DNA from: Ureibacillus aquaedulcis | GTDB taxonomy: Bacteria > Bacillota > Bacilli > Bacillales_A > Planococcaceae | Length of the DNA stretch: 64,000 nt | Reading direction: 5' to 3' | Assembly: GCF_030418165.1 (NCBI RefSeq) | Contig: NZ_JAUHTQ010000002.1 | Span: 186,001 to 250,000, forward strand | Part shown: positions 27,902-36,199 of the stretch, piece after piece | Position numbering within the stretch: the first letter of the stretch is position 1 | Layout: each line of letters starts with the position of its first letter | Program-made: the position numbers and the translations under genes | Notes under the pieces: generated by a model | Seen by the model: the letters and a program-made list of their open reading frames with translations, nothing else | Database searches by the model: none | Told to the model about the DNA's origin: nothing

Positions 27902-28603
27902 TTAATTCTCTTTTTGCGAGTGCTCAAGACCTTTGAGAATTTTGTCTTTTACAAATGTTAGATGTTTGTGCATTTGTATCGCTGCTTCGGTCGGATTACG
28001 CTCCCTTAAAGCCTGAAGAATCGATTCGTGGTGAGCAATTGTCAGTTTTGGTTCACGAAATTCGATTAAACTATTTGTCTTTTCATGTGTTAACAGCAAA
28101 GATGTAATCATTCCTTCTAGTACGGGATTATTCGCACTATTGGCAATCGTTTTATGAAACTCTATATCATATCTGCCGTAATCTTTATCAATATTTTCCC
28201 TGATGCCCTCTATCGTTTCTTCCAGTTTGGCAATTTCCTCATTCGTTATTTTTTCAGCAGCCAACATTACCAGCCCTACTTCGAGGGACATGCGTGCTTC
28301 GATGATTGCTACAATATTATCCATGGAAATGGATAGCATTGCCCGAAACGGTGTACTGCCAATTTTTTTATTAATGAATTTTCCACCACCCGGATTACGT
28401 GAAATAATATCCATTGATTCCAGAGAGCTTAATGCCTCACGTAAAATAGGTCTGCTCACATCGAATTGTTTCATTAAAGTTATTTCGGAAGGTAACAGAT
28501 CTCCCGATTTTAATTGTCCAGAATTCACTAACTCTATCAACTTTTCAACAACTTGATGAGATAACGAATAACGTTTTACAGCGTCGAATTTATACTGTGC
28601 CAT
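27902..28603 (-). CDS. GntR/FadR family transcriptional regulator
   Basis: DNA-binding regulator, 233 residues. The N-terminal winged helix is typical of GntR (LKSGDLLPSEITLMKQFDVS), and the C-terminal all-helical FCD domain (about residues 85-225) has the metal/ligand-binding pattern with Asp and His residues (DIEFHKTIANSANN). ATG 28603 follows GGGGTGG. It lies beside the hydroxyacid dehydrogenase-Nramp operon on the same strand but separated by a terminator; it probably controls that operon, sensing an organic acid. Confidence 0.9.
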   Translation of the reverse strand: MAQYKFDAVKRYSLSHQVVEKLIELVNSGQLKSGDLLPSEITLMKQFDVSRPILREALSSLESMDIISRNPGGGKFINKKIGSTPFRAMLSISMDNIVAIIEARMSLEVGLVMLAAEKITNEEIAKLEETIEGIRENIDKDYGRYDIEFHKTIANSANNPVLEGMITSLLLTHEKTNSLIEFREPKLTIAHHESILQALRERNPTEAAIQMHKHLTFVKDKILKGLEHSQKEN

Positions 28604-28856
28604 ACTACCACCCCTACCCTAGTTAACCATCTCTATGATGACTGCAATTTCATGCATATAAGCCTTATGATGTATTATACACTATTTTTTGTTAACCACT
28701 TAGTATAAATATGTCGACAAACGGCTCCTACATTTGTGGAATAAGAAGAAACGGAGGTATGTGAATAGTAATATTGGGACCATTTCCTTTAGTGATGTCC
28801 TTATTTATAAGGAGTTATTTCAGAGGTATGATTTAGTATCATTTTTATAGAATAGT

Positions 28857-28893
28857 AAAAAGCTGTTCAGAAAATCTAACTTTCTGAACAGCT
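28857..28893 (-). terminator. Terminator of the Nramp-dehydrogenase operon
   Basis: A 13-bp perfect stem AGCTGTTCAGAAA/TTTCTGAACAGCT around a 7-base loop, followed on the minus strand by a T run. Confidence 0.88.
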
Positions 28894-28961
28894 CCAAGGA
28901 ATATTTAACAAACAAAGAAAAGTTTGCTTTAGGTAATCGGATATTGATTTCTTACTTTAGG

Positions 28962-29939
28962 TTAATGAGTTTCCAATTTCACTTTGATTTCTGTCGGAAT
29001 CTCTTTTCCCGTTAAATAGGCTACGGCGTTTTGGGCTGCCAACATCGTCATTTTTAAGCGTGTTTCACTTGTTGCTGACCCGATATGCGGTAATGTGACA
29101 ACATTTTTCATCGAAAGTAACGGACTGTTCTTATCAACAGGTTCCTTTTCGTACACATCTAAGCCAGCTGCTAAAATTTCTCCATCTTGCAATGCTTGGA
29201 TTAGTCCTTCTTCATCCACTGTTTTTCCACGGGAAGCATTAATGAAAATTGCGGAAGGTTTCATCTTTTTAAATTGTTCATACCCCATCATTTTCTCTGT
29301 TTCTTTAGTTAATGGAGTCAACAAACAAACAAAGTCTACTTCTTGGAGTAAGTCATCCAATGAACAAAATGTAGCATTGAATCTTTCTTCTACTTCTAGA
29401 TTCCTAGAACGATTGTGATAGTAAATATCCATACCAAAGCCGAAATGAGCACGTTGGGCAAGCGTTTGTCCAATTCTTCCCATACCTATGATGCCCAGCT
29501 TTTTATGATGAACATCGACACCAAAATATTCTTCGGTTAAGTTTTCATTCCATTCACCATTTTTTACCCACTGTACAAGTTCCGGCATTCGGCGTGCAGT
29601 TGACAGAATCAAACCAAAAATTGTATCAGCAACTGTTTCATTGAGTACTTCAGGTGTGTTGGAAGCGATAATGCCCCTAGATTTTAATGCTTGTAAATCC
29701 AAATTATCATAACCTACTGATGAATTCGCTACCATTTTTAAATTCGGTGCTTTATTTAACAAGGATTCATCAATCTTCAAAAGAGATCCAAGTAAAACAG
29801 TAGTTGTTTCTAGTTCACTATAAAACTCGTCCATGTTTTCTGGTGTTAACTTTTCAAAATAAACAACTTCTGCATACTCTCTCAAATAGTTTAGGACCTG
29901 TTCATCTACTTTGCGATAAACGATGATTTTTTCACTCAT
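28962..29939 (-). CDS. D-2-hydroxyacid dehydrogenase
   Basis: NAD(P)-dependent oxidoreductase of the D-isomer-specific 2-hydroxyacid dehydrogenase family, close to glyoxylate/hydroxypyruvate/2-ketogluconate reductases. It has the substrate-domain motif NSSVGYDNLDL, the cofactor motif GIIGMGRIGQTLAQRA, catalytic Arg in NASRGKTVDEEG, and the His in LPHIGSATSET. I start at ATG 29939 (325 residues), nine bases after AAGGAG. It follows the Nramp-type gene by 32 bp, so they probably share a transcript and a substrate such as a hydroxy- or keto-acid. Confidence 0.9.
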   Translation of the reverse strand: MSEKIIVYRKVDEQVLNYLREYAEVVYFEKLTPENMDEFYSELETTTVLLGSLLKIDESLLNKAPNLKMVANSSVGYDNLDLQALKSRGIIASNTPEVLNETVADTIFGLILSTARRMPELVQWVKNGEWNENLTEEYFGVDVHHKKLGIIGMGRIGQTLAQRAHFGFGMDIYYHNRSRNLEVEERFNATFCSLDDLLQEVDFVCLLTPLTKETEKMMGYEQFKKMKPSAIFINASRGKTVDEEGLIQALQDGEILAAGLDVYEKEPVDKNSPLLSMKNVVTLPHIGSATSETRLKMTMLAAQNAVAYLTGKEIPTEIKVKLETH

Positions 29940-29971
29940 TTCCAACAACTCCTTCATTTCTAGAAAACTTG

Positions 29972-31306
29972 TTAAATAAATGATAACAATAATTCAAAAG
30001 AAGACCATAAAGCTAGGACTGTCGCTAATATTAAGCATACATTTTCAAACCAGCTATTTCTATATTTACCCATTAAATCTTTACGATTCGAAATAATTAG
30101 AAGACCAATCGCTATTACTGGGAAACCTACCATGTTAAAGGCATTTACTGCAATTGTTAATTGGATAAAGCCAGGCATTCCAGGAATCGACCAGATAATT
30201 GGTGAAACTAAAAGGAAGTACATGATCCATTTTGTCATCGGATCTTTATTGTAATCGCCTTCATATTTTTCACTGCGTTTCTTATTTGAAACGTAAAACG
30301 CATCTGTTATCAATCTTGGATAACCTGTTGTTTTCCCTACGATACTTGCAAATAAAATAGCAAAAGTACCTAAATAGAAAGTAATCCAACCAAATTTACC
30401 TAATGATATTTCTAGTGCAGCTGCTAAATCTCCTACAGTTTCAACGCGGATGCCGTTTGGTCTTAAGATTTCCGCTCCAACAATCCAAATGGATAAATTG
30501 ATGATGATACAAACGATAATTGAAAATAGCAAATCGTTTCGTTGTAATTTTAAATGCCCAGGTGTAGTCCAGCCTTTTTCCTTCAGGAAGTATGGATGTA
30601 CAAAGTTAGAAATCGACCCTGCAACAGCACCTATGATGGAAATCGCTACAAGCAACGCCCCAAATGCACCTTCATCTTGCGGAATACTGAAACCGATGGT
30701 ACCGCTTACAATTCCAGCAAAATCTGGGCTGGTACTAAACGCCAAGTATACAAATGCCAGTGTCAATACCGCTAAGAAGATCTTCATAACGCCTTCAATT
30801 GTATGATAATAATTTCTGCCAATCAATATAAATAGTAATCCTACTACAATGATAGAACCTAAAAATGGACTATTAAATCCAAATATATTAGATAGAACCT
30901 CACCAGCTCCGCTTAACATATAAGCATTGGATAAGTGACCAATAATAATTGCGTAAATCCCTAGGAACATAGCAAATCCTGGATGTATTTTGCCGTAACC
31001 TTCCAAAATGGATAATCCTTGCTGATTAGCTAATTGGAAACGCGACATAACATTTACGATTAAAAAACGTAAAATTAGTGATAAAGCAAGAATCCACATT
31101 AAACCATAACCATAATCAGCCCCGGCAACTGCGGATGTAACTAAATCCCCTGCACCAAGCCAAGTCAGGATTGCCAGCATCCCTGGTCCAAATGCATACT
31201 TTATTTTTTGGATAAAACTTCTTTTTTCATTTGTACCTTCGTTAATTGTCTGCGTTATTGCTGACTCGCCTTCAACCGGATTCTTAGTAATTGTTTCATT
31301 AACCAT
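29972..31306 (-). CDS. Nramp-fold transporter lacking metal-site motifs
   Basis: Membrane protein of the NRAMP superfamily with about 11 helices, 444 residues. The first helix reads LGAGDLVTSAVAGADYG where true Nramp metal transporters have DPGN, and the helix-6 region reads SNFVHPYF where they have the MPH motif. It therefore probably does not transport Mn2+/Fe2+. Bacillus YcsG, in the 5-oxoproline locus, is a comparable Nramp-like protein in an organic-acid context. The start is ATG 31306 with AAGGGGG seven bases upstream. It is first in an operon with a hydroxyacid dehydrogenase. Confidence 0.82.
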   Translation of the reverse strand: MVNETITKNPVEGESAITQTINEGTNEKRSFIQKIKYAFGPGMLAILTWLGAGDLVTSAVAGADYGYGLMWILALSLILRFLIVNVMSRFQLANQQGLSILEGYGKIHPGFAMFLGIYAIIIGHLSNAYMLSGAGEVLSNIFGFNSPFLGSIIVVGLLFILIGRNYYHTIEGVMKIFLAVLTLAFVYLAFSTSPDFAGIVSGTIGFSIPQDEGAFGALLVAISIIGAVAGSISNFVHPYFLKEKGWTTPGHLKLQRNDLLFSIIVCIIINLSIWIVGAEILRPNGIRVETVGDLAAALEISLGKFGWITFYLGTFAILFASIVGKTTGYPRLITDAFYVSNKKRSEKYEGDYNKDPMTKWIMYFLLVSPIIWSIPGMPGFIQLTIAVNAFNMVGFPVIAIGLLIISNRKDLMGKYRNSWFENVCLILATVLALWSSFELLLSFI

Positions 31307-31325
31307 GAACAAACCCCCTTAATAT

Positions 31326-31339
31326 GTTGAACATTCAAC
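31326..31339. promoter_or_regulatory. Palindrome in the Nramp gene leader
   Basis: GTTGAA-CA-TTCAAC is a perfect inverted repeat just upstream of the ribosome binding site. It contains TGT-N3-ACA, reminiscent of FadR-type GT-N3-AC operators. A regulator at 27902 could bind here; this is inference. Confidence 0.35.
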
Positions 31340-31456
31340 TGCACTCATCCCCTTGAAACTAGACTGCAGTATTTAACAAAAAACCCATCGCCTTTTCTTT
31401 ATATGCATTCTTCCCCTAATATTGCTAAATTCCCTCCCTAACCAATATATGTTCCA

Positions 31457-31485
31457 ATTGTAAGACAAATTAAATTGATAGTCAA
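31457..31485 (-). promoter_or_regulatory. Sigma-A promoter of the Nramp-dehydrogenase operon
   Basis: On the minus strand TTGACT (31480-31485) and TACAAT (31457-31462) are 17 bp apart. A short inverted repeat ATAGT-N5-ACTAT (31478-31492) overlaps the -35. The leader would be about 140 nt. Confidence 0.78.
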
Positions 31486-31557
31486 TAACTATAATTTCAA
31501 ATATTCTAATTTTTCTAATAAAGTTTTTTTATATCGAAACTGAAAACAGGAAGTCAG

Positions 31558-31601
31558 CAAAAAAAGCGGCAGTACATGAAAGCGAATGTCATGCACTGCC
31601 A
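31558..31601 (-). terminator. Terminator of the second MFS gene
   Basis: On the minus strand GGCAGTGCATGA pairs with TCATGTACTGCC (one mismatch) and is followed by seven T. Confidence 0.9.
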
Positions 31602-31621
31602 CTTTATCATCAGTATGTCAC

Positions 31622-32893
31622 TTAACTAAACAATTTACGGGACCAGAATACAACCGGAACCATCAACAAGGATAATACTCCCCCAACTATGGATAGGGTT
31701 GGATAACTTGAATGAGCTACAATCACTCCTGATAAAGCCCCGCCTGCTGCACCCGATAACGCAATTAAAACATCCACTGTTCCCTGGGTTTTAGCCCTTG
31801 TGGTAACGGTGGTCGAATCAACAATCAGTGCAGTACCGCTGATCAATCCCAAATTCCAGCCCAATCCAAGTAAAGAAAGCGCAATTATCAGCAGTATTAA
31901 AGAATTTGAAGGTGCCATTGCTGATAGTAACCCTGCCAACAATAGTATGATTCCTGATGTGATAGCCATTGGAGTACGCCCAAATTTATCCACGAGGAAA
32001 CCTGTTACCAATGAAGGTAAATACATCGAGCCTATGTGGAAACCAATAACCAATCCGACTTCACCCAGATCATGCCCATGATTTCTCATATGCACCGGTG
32101 TCATGGTCATGATCGCCACCATTACAATTTGAGTCAATAGCATAATTATTGCGCCTACGATAATACCTCTTTTGTTCTCTAGTTGAACACTTTTTGTTTG
32201 CTGCGACCCTTCAATATCTGCTGGATTCGATAACTCAATCATTCTCGCGGCGAATAATGGATCTGGTCGCAGCATAGCAAAGAGAACAAAACCTGCTAAA
32301 ATATAAGCAACTGCCGACAAAATAAAAGGACCGGCTAGCGAAGGAACATTAATAGAAAGAGCAACATCCCCCATAATGTTAACCAGGTTCGGCCCTGCAA
32401 CTGCCCCAAAAGTTGTGAAAACCATCGTCAGACTGATTGCTTTGGCACGTTGACTATTATCGGCCAAATCTGTCCCGGCGTAACGAGCCTGCAAATTTGT
32501 TGCAGTGCCGGCACCATAAATTAGCAAGGAAGCGAATAAAAGCACGATGCTATTAATGATAGCGGCAATAACTACACCGATTGCCCCAAGTCCACCAAAG
32601 GTAAAACCGGCTGCCAAACCGATTCGACGCCCATAGCGTTGCGAAAGTCGTCCTACGATTAAGGCAGCCCCTGCAGAACCTAGAGTAAATAACGCAGTAG
32701 GGAGTCCTGCATAGGCGTCTGTGCCCAAAATTTGCTGCGCCAAAAGTGCCCCCACAGTAATACCTGCTGCCAAGCCTGCTCCACCAAAGATTTGAGAAAT
32801 ACTTACGATGATTAATGTGCGGTTATATAATTTTTTTTGTTCTTCCTGGGAGTCTATGAAACTTTGGTTTAACTCAATATTATTACTAGACAT
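31622..32893 (-). CDS. MFS transporter behind a structured leader
   Basis: Major facilitator superfamily transporter of 423 residues with about 12 helices. The loop after helix 2 reads GRLSQRYGRRIGLAAGF, the MFS A motif, and the equivalent loop in the second half reads DKFGRTPMAI. A hydrophilic 25-residue N-terminus precedes helix 1. ATG 32893 follows GGAGGATC. Substrate unknown; the small-molecule efflux type is likely. A long leader with a short reading frame and terminator lies 250-450 bp upstream, resembling attenuation systems of antibiotic-resistance genes. Confidence 0.87.
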   Translation of the reverse strand: MSSNNIELNQSFIDSQEEQKKLYNRTLIIVSISQIFGGAGLAAGITVGALLAQQILGTDAYAGLPTALFTLGSAGAALIVGRLSQRYGRRIGLAAGFTFGGLGAIGVVIAAIINSIVLLFASLLIYGAGTATNLQARYAGTDLADNSQRAKAISLTMVFTTFGAVAGPNLVNIMGDVALSINVPSLAGPFILSAVAYILAGFVLFAMLRPDPLFAARMIELSNPADIEGSQQTKSVQLENKRGIIVGAIIMLLTQIVMVAIMTMTPVHMRNHGHDLGEVGLVIGFHIGSMYLPSLVTGFLVDKFGRTPMAITSGIILLLAGLLSAMAPSNSLILLIIALSLLGLGWNLGLISGTALIVDSTTVTTRAKTQGTVDVLIALSGAAGGALSGVIVAHSSYPTLSIVGGVLSLLMVPVVFWSRKLFS

Positions 32894-33140
32894 AAATGAT
32901 CCTCCAACGAGTAAGTGGCATTCAAATATTTATAGAGCAAAGTTTTTTATATTTATCATTTTTCTAAGATTGAATTTGAATCTTGGTCCTAATTCAAGCA
33001 AGGGGCCTCAAACAACAAAATTCAAAGCCTATAACTCCTTAGAAAGAGCATAACCTCCATTGTAGATAAACTAAATAACTCAATTTATATCTATGGTTTA
33101 AATTTATTAATAATGAACTTGTAAATGTAAAATTAATCCT

Positions 33141-33340
33141 CATAAAAATACCCCTTCCTTTCGGGAAAGGGGCATACCAACGACCATATGGTTGCTATGA
33201 TTCTTGAATCTATACAATAAAATCCATTATTTGTGCTGTATAGAGCATGAACTAACTCCTAACTCAGTGGCTGTTATCTCTGAGTTTTAGCGGGGATTCC
33301 TCAAATTTTTATTTTACCTGCATCTACAACAGATCATTAA
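33141..33340 (-). promoter_or_regulatory. Putative attenuator leader with uORF and terminator
   Basis: On the minus strand, in order: a possible sigma-A promoter TTAATG (33335-33340) and TAAAAT (33311-33316) 18 bp apart; a 7-bp hairpin AACTCAG/CTGAGTT (33261-33286); a ribosome binding site AGGAG (33256-33260); a 12-codon frame (33210-33248) whose ends CTATACA/TGTATAG can pair; a GATTC/GAATC mini-hairpin; and a terminator, CCCCTT with AAGGGG (33151-33172), followed by TATTTTT. The layout suggests premature termination tied to translation of the short frame. Confidence 0.55.
33210..33248 (-). CDS. Possible 12-residue leader peptide
   Basis: The frame reads MLYTAQIMDFIV and stops with TAG. ATG 33248 is seven bases after AGGAG, a better initiation site than chance usually gives for so short a frame. 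It overlaps RNA structure upstream of a terminator. If translated, stalling of a ribosome on it could alter folding and release the downstream MFS gene. Confidence 0.45.
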   Translation of the reverse strand: MLYTAQIMDFIV

Positions 33341-33425
33341 TTTATTAACCAGACATCAAAAACTATTTTCATAATTTTACCAAAAGTATACACTTAACAT
33401 AATGACTTAACAAGGGGATGATGAG

Positions 33426-34448
33426 ATGGATGTTTATACTAAAAGCTTTGAGCAGTTTGCAGAATCACAGGCTAAAGGCAGCAGTGAGCTATATTATTTT
33501 TTAAGCAAGCAAGTTATTGAGGATGCAGAGTTAATGGAGATCATTAAGGAAATCCCATTATCTCAGCCTAAACCAAATCTATTTTTTGCTTCAATGCACT
33601 TTCTTGTTGCACGATCAGAATCTGAATTACGTGCCTATTACCCTTCCTTGACGGTAAACCCTTTACCTTTTAGTGATAGCTTTGAACATTTTAAAGAGTT
33701 CGCACTAAATCACAAGAATCAACTGATTGAATTATTTCGATCAAGATTAGTCCAAACAAACGAGGTAAGAAGGGCAGCCTACCTCTATCCAATATTTTCA
33801 GGTATTGCCGAACAAACGAGTAAATCTTTAACCCTTATTGAAATTGGTACAAGTGCTGGATTATTACTCTGTCCGGATGCTTATAACTATGAATATATAG
33901 AAGAAAAAACTTCGTTCAAAATAGAGAATGCCATGGCTTCAATTTATCTTAAATCAGAAAATAAAGGGGAAAGATTACCGAATACTATCCATTCAAACTT
34001 TAAGATCAACACTCGAATCGGGATTGATTTGAATATTGTCGATTTAAATAAACAGGATGAATATGACTGGATGCTTGCCTTAATTTGGCCCGAGCATTCG
34101 AAGAGACGCCAACAATTTATAGAAGCCAGTAAAATTGCAAACGGCATTCAAAAAGACCTTTATGAAGGAGATTTATTAGAGCTTTTGCCGAAGGTGATTC
34201 AGTCCATATCTCCAGAAAATCAAATAATTCTCTTCCATACTCACGTAGCCAATCAATTTCCAAACAAGTTAAAGAAAGACTTTGAATTATTATTAAAGGA
34301 TTTGAGTATTGCCCGTTCTTTCTACCATGTTTATAACAATATGTATGATGCGGATCTGCACCAGGATTATTTAGAGAATGGAAAGGTAATCAAGGAAAAG
34401 ATTTTTCAAAGTCCGGATGGGCACGGAAGATGGTTTTATTGGAGTTGA
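33426..34448 (+). CDS. DUF2332 family protein
   Basis: Cytoplasmic protein of 340 residues matching DUF2332. The typical segments are ANLFFASMHFLVAR-like at about residues 53-64 and the Rossmann-like IEIGTSAGLLLCPDAY (about 140-155), which resembles a nucleotide- or SAM-binding loop, so a methyltransferase-like role is possible but unproven. The C-terminal half has an aromatic HTHVANQF motif. ATG 33426 follows GGGGATGATGAG. The gene is monocistronic and divergent from the MFS leader. Confidence 0.82.
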   Translation: MDVYTKSFEQFAESQAKGSSELYYFLSKQVIEDAELMEIIKEIPLSQPKPNLFFASMHFLVARSESELRAYYPSLTVNPLPFSDSFEHFKEFALNHKNQLIELFRSRLVQTNEVRRAAYLYPIFSGIAEQTSKSLTLIEIGTSAGLLLCPDAYNYEYIEEKTSFKIENAMASIYLKSENKGERLPNTIHSNFKINTRIGIDLNIVDLNKQDEYDWMLALIWPEHSKRRQQFIEASKIANGIQKDLYEGDLLELLPKVIQSISPENQIILFHTHVANQFPNKLKKDFELLLKDLSIARSFYHVYNNMYDADLHQDYLENGKVIKEKIFQSPDGHGRWFYWS

Positions 34449-34475
34449 TACCACCCCGCAGATATATGGAGAGCA

Positions 34476-34506
34476 AAGCGTATCAATAGAATTACATGAT
34501 ACGCTT
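34476..34506 (+). terminator. Terminator of the DUF2332 gene
   Basis: A 10-bp perfect stem AAGCGTATCA/TGATACGCTT with an 11-base loop, followed by a mixed T-rich stretch. Confidence 0.7.
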
Positions 34507-34555
34507 CTACTTTCATTCATATTAATTCTTCATTGCTATAATTTACAAAATTTAC

Positions 34556-35170
34556 TTAATCATGTTCAGTTGCTTCTGCTTTCGTAGAATGAATTGTTCC
34601 GAACGGATGATTTGGCGGAGCATAAATCGAATATAGCTTTAGTGGAACAATACCTATATTAGTTAGGTTATGCCATGTCCCAGCAGGTATAACAATCGCA
34701 GAATCATCGAAAACGTTTCTTGTAAAGTTTAAATTCTCCCTACTTTCCCCCATTTGTACATAGCCTTGCCCTTGTTCTATTCTTAGGAATTGGTCTACAT
34801 TGGGATGCATTTCCAGTCCGATACTTTCTCCGGGTTTCAGGCTCATTAATGTAACTTGCAAATGTTGACCCGTCTATAAAGCAGTCCGGAATGTATTGTT
34901 TTGTTTCACCGCTTCATTGATATTAACGACAAATGGATTTGCTCCATAATCCCTTATCGCCATACCATTGTCTCTTCCCTCTTGAGTAAAACGAGTACCA
35001 AGAGCAGTGAAATTATTCATATAGTATGGAAAAGCCCAATAATGAGGTACCTCCAAGGTGTTGTATAAAGGTCCATAACCATTATAAGAACCATAGCATG
35101 GACAGCTGCAAGAATAATGCAATATTTTCATTCCCCTCATAGTAATAATCGTATTATCATATGCAAGCAT
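34556..35170 (-). pseudogene. Cupin gene interrupted by an in-frame TAG
   Basis: Two adjacent frames in the same phase make one protein: an N-terminal part rich in Tyr, Cys and Pro ending PFVVNINEAVKQNNTF, and a C-terminal cupin domain (GESIGLEMHPNVDQFLRIEQ; IVIPAGTWHNL). They are separated only by TAG at 34874-34876, at a place where related Bacillus cupins have TGG (Trp, in a TALWTG-like context). The cupin metal residues (His/Glu/His) are intact. One G-to-A change explains the break. Readthrough, or a separate start at TTG 34861 for the cupin part, is possible. Start of the N-terminal part is uncertain. Confidence 0.78.
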
Positions 35171-35276
35171 TTACAGCAGGTCTAAGTTTTTTGGATTGTA
35201 ATAGTGTCCATAGAAACGTGGGGTAGTCTATTGCTATTTGTCTTAACAACCCTTCCTAAAAAATTTTTTTCTTCCT

Positions 35277-35305
35277 ACCCCCACAAAAGGAGATCAGCCT
35301 TCGAA
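35277..35305 (+). promoter_or_regulatory. Possible sigma-I promoter
   Basis: ACCCCC (35277-35282) and CGAA (35302-35305) resemble the C-rich -35 and CGAA -10 elements described for SigI. The spacer of 19 bp is long, so this is tentative. It lies upstream of a secreted protein gene that precedes sigI-rsgI. Confidence 0.4.
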
Positions 35306-35357
35306 TAATTAAGTGTCCGGAAAGAGACGGACTAAATTAATCACGAGGTGACGGAAG

Positions 35358-36068
35358 ATGAAATTCAGAAAAACAACCGCTGCTATTTTAGTAGCATCTA
35401 TGGCAATCACAGGAGCAAGCTATGCATGGGCTGACGAAAATCTAGTAGATGAGTCAGAAGAATTACAGCAGACTGAAGGTACTGAGGTTATTGATGCTTC
35501 AAAATTTATTGATGCTGCTGAAGCAACGGATGACGCTACTGAAACTACAGAAGTCGAAAATAATACAGAGTCTATTACTGGAACTGTTGAAACTACGAAT
35601 GATACGGAGACTACTACTGAAACAACAGAAGCTGGAACAAATGAAACGGATTCTACAGAAATCGTCTTCCCTGCCATTCCAGAAGACTATCCAGCTGGTA
35701 ATCTAGTTGCCCTGCAAAAAGCTTTCAAAAACGCTGGTAACGATACAGCAAAAGCAGCTATTGCACGAAATGCCGAAAGAGCGATTGCTAAATTTGAAGC
35801 ACAACAAGAAGCTCAAAAACAAGAAGAAACAACTGAAGAAACTCAAGTAATCGTTGACGAAGCAACAAAAACGGAAGAACAACAAGTTCAAACTACTGAG
35901 CAAACAGAAACTGAGCAAACTACAACTGTTGAAGAGTCTACTGTAAAAACTGAAAAAGCAACTGCAAAAGAAGCTCGTAAAGCATTGCAAGCAGAACATA
36001 AAGCAGAGCGCAAATCTCTTAAAGAAGAGCAAAAAGCTGAAAAGCAAGCCCTTAAAGAAAAGAAATAA
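35358..36068 (+). CDS. Secreted Thr/Glu-rich protein next to sigI
   Basis: A 236-residue secreted protein. It has a clear signal peptide (KFRKTTAAILVASMAITGASYAWA, cleavage likely after AWA, residues about 23-25). The mature part is acidic and low-complexity, rich in Thr and Glu (residues about 60-105 and 155-200), with a short folded-looking centre (about 106-150, IPEDYPAGNLVALQKAFK) and a highly charged helical C-terminus rich in Lys, Glu and Ala. ATG 35358 has GAGGTGACGGAAG upstream. It may be a cell-wall associated stress protein in the SigI regulon. Low complexity hinders family assignment. Confidence 0.75.
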   Translation: MKFRKTTAAILVASMAITGASYAWADENLVDESEELQQTEGTEVIDASKFIDAAEATDDATETTEVENNTESITGTVETTNDTETTTETTEAGTNETDSTEIVFPAIPEDYPAGNLVALQKAFKNAGNDTAKAAIARNAERAIAKFEAQQEAQKQEETTEETQVIVDEATKTEEQQVQTTEQTETEQTTTVEESTVKTEKATAKEARKALQAEHKAERKSLKEEQKAEKQALKEKK

Positions 36069-36199
36069 ATTCTTTTATTAGATTGTTAATTTAAACCAAA
36101 CAGATTAAATTACTATTTCAATATAAAGAAACCACTTTTCATTTCTTGAAAAACTATTTAGAATCAATGGCAACTAGATTGTAAGAGTGGAGGGTACGT

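Noticed and set aside
28761-28850. 29-codon plus-strand frame starting GTG after GGAGG
   Set aside because: Spacing between GGAGG and GTG is only three bases, no promoter is visible, and no terminator with a T run follows on this strand.
35420-36047. Frames of 85-114 residues overlapping the Thr/Glu-rich secreted protein in other phases
   Set aside because: They result from the low-complexity codon pattern of the real gene and are Ser/Val- or Phe/Cys-rich without start signals.
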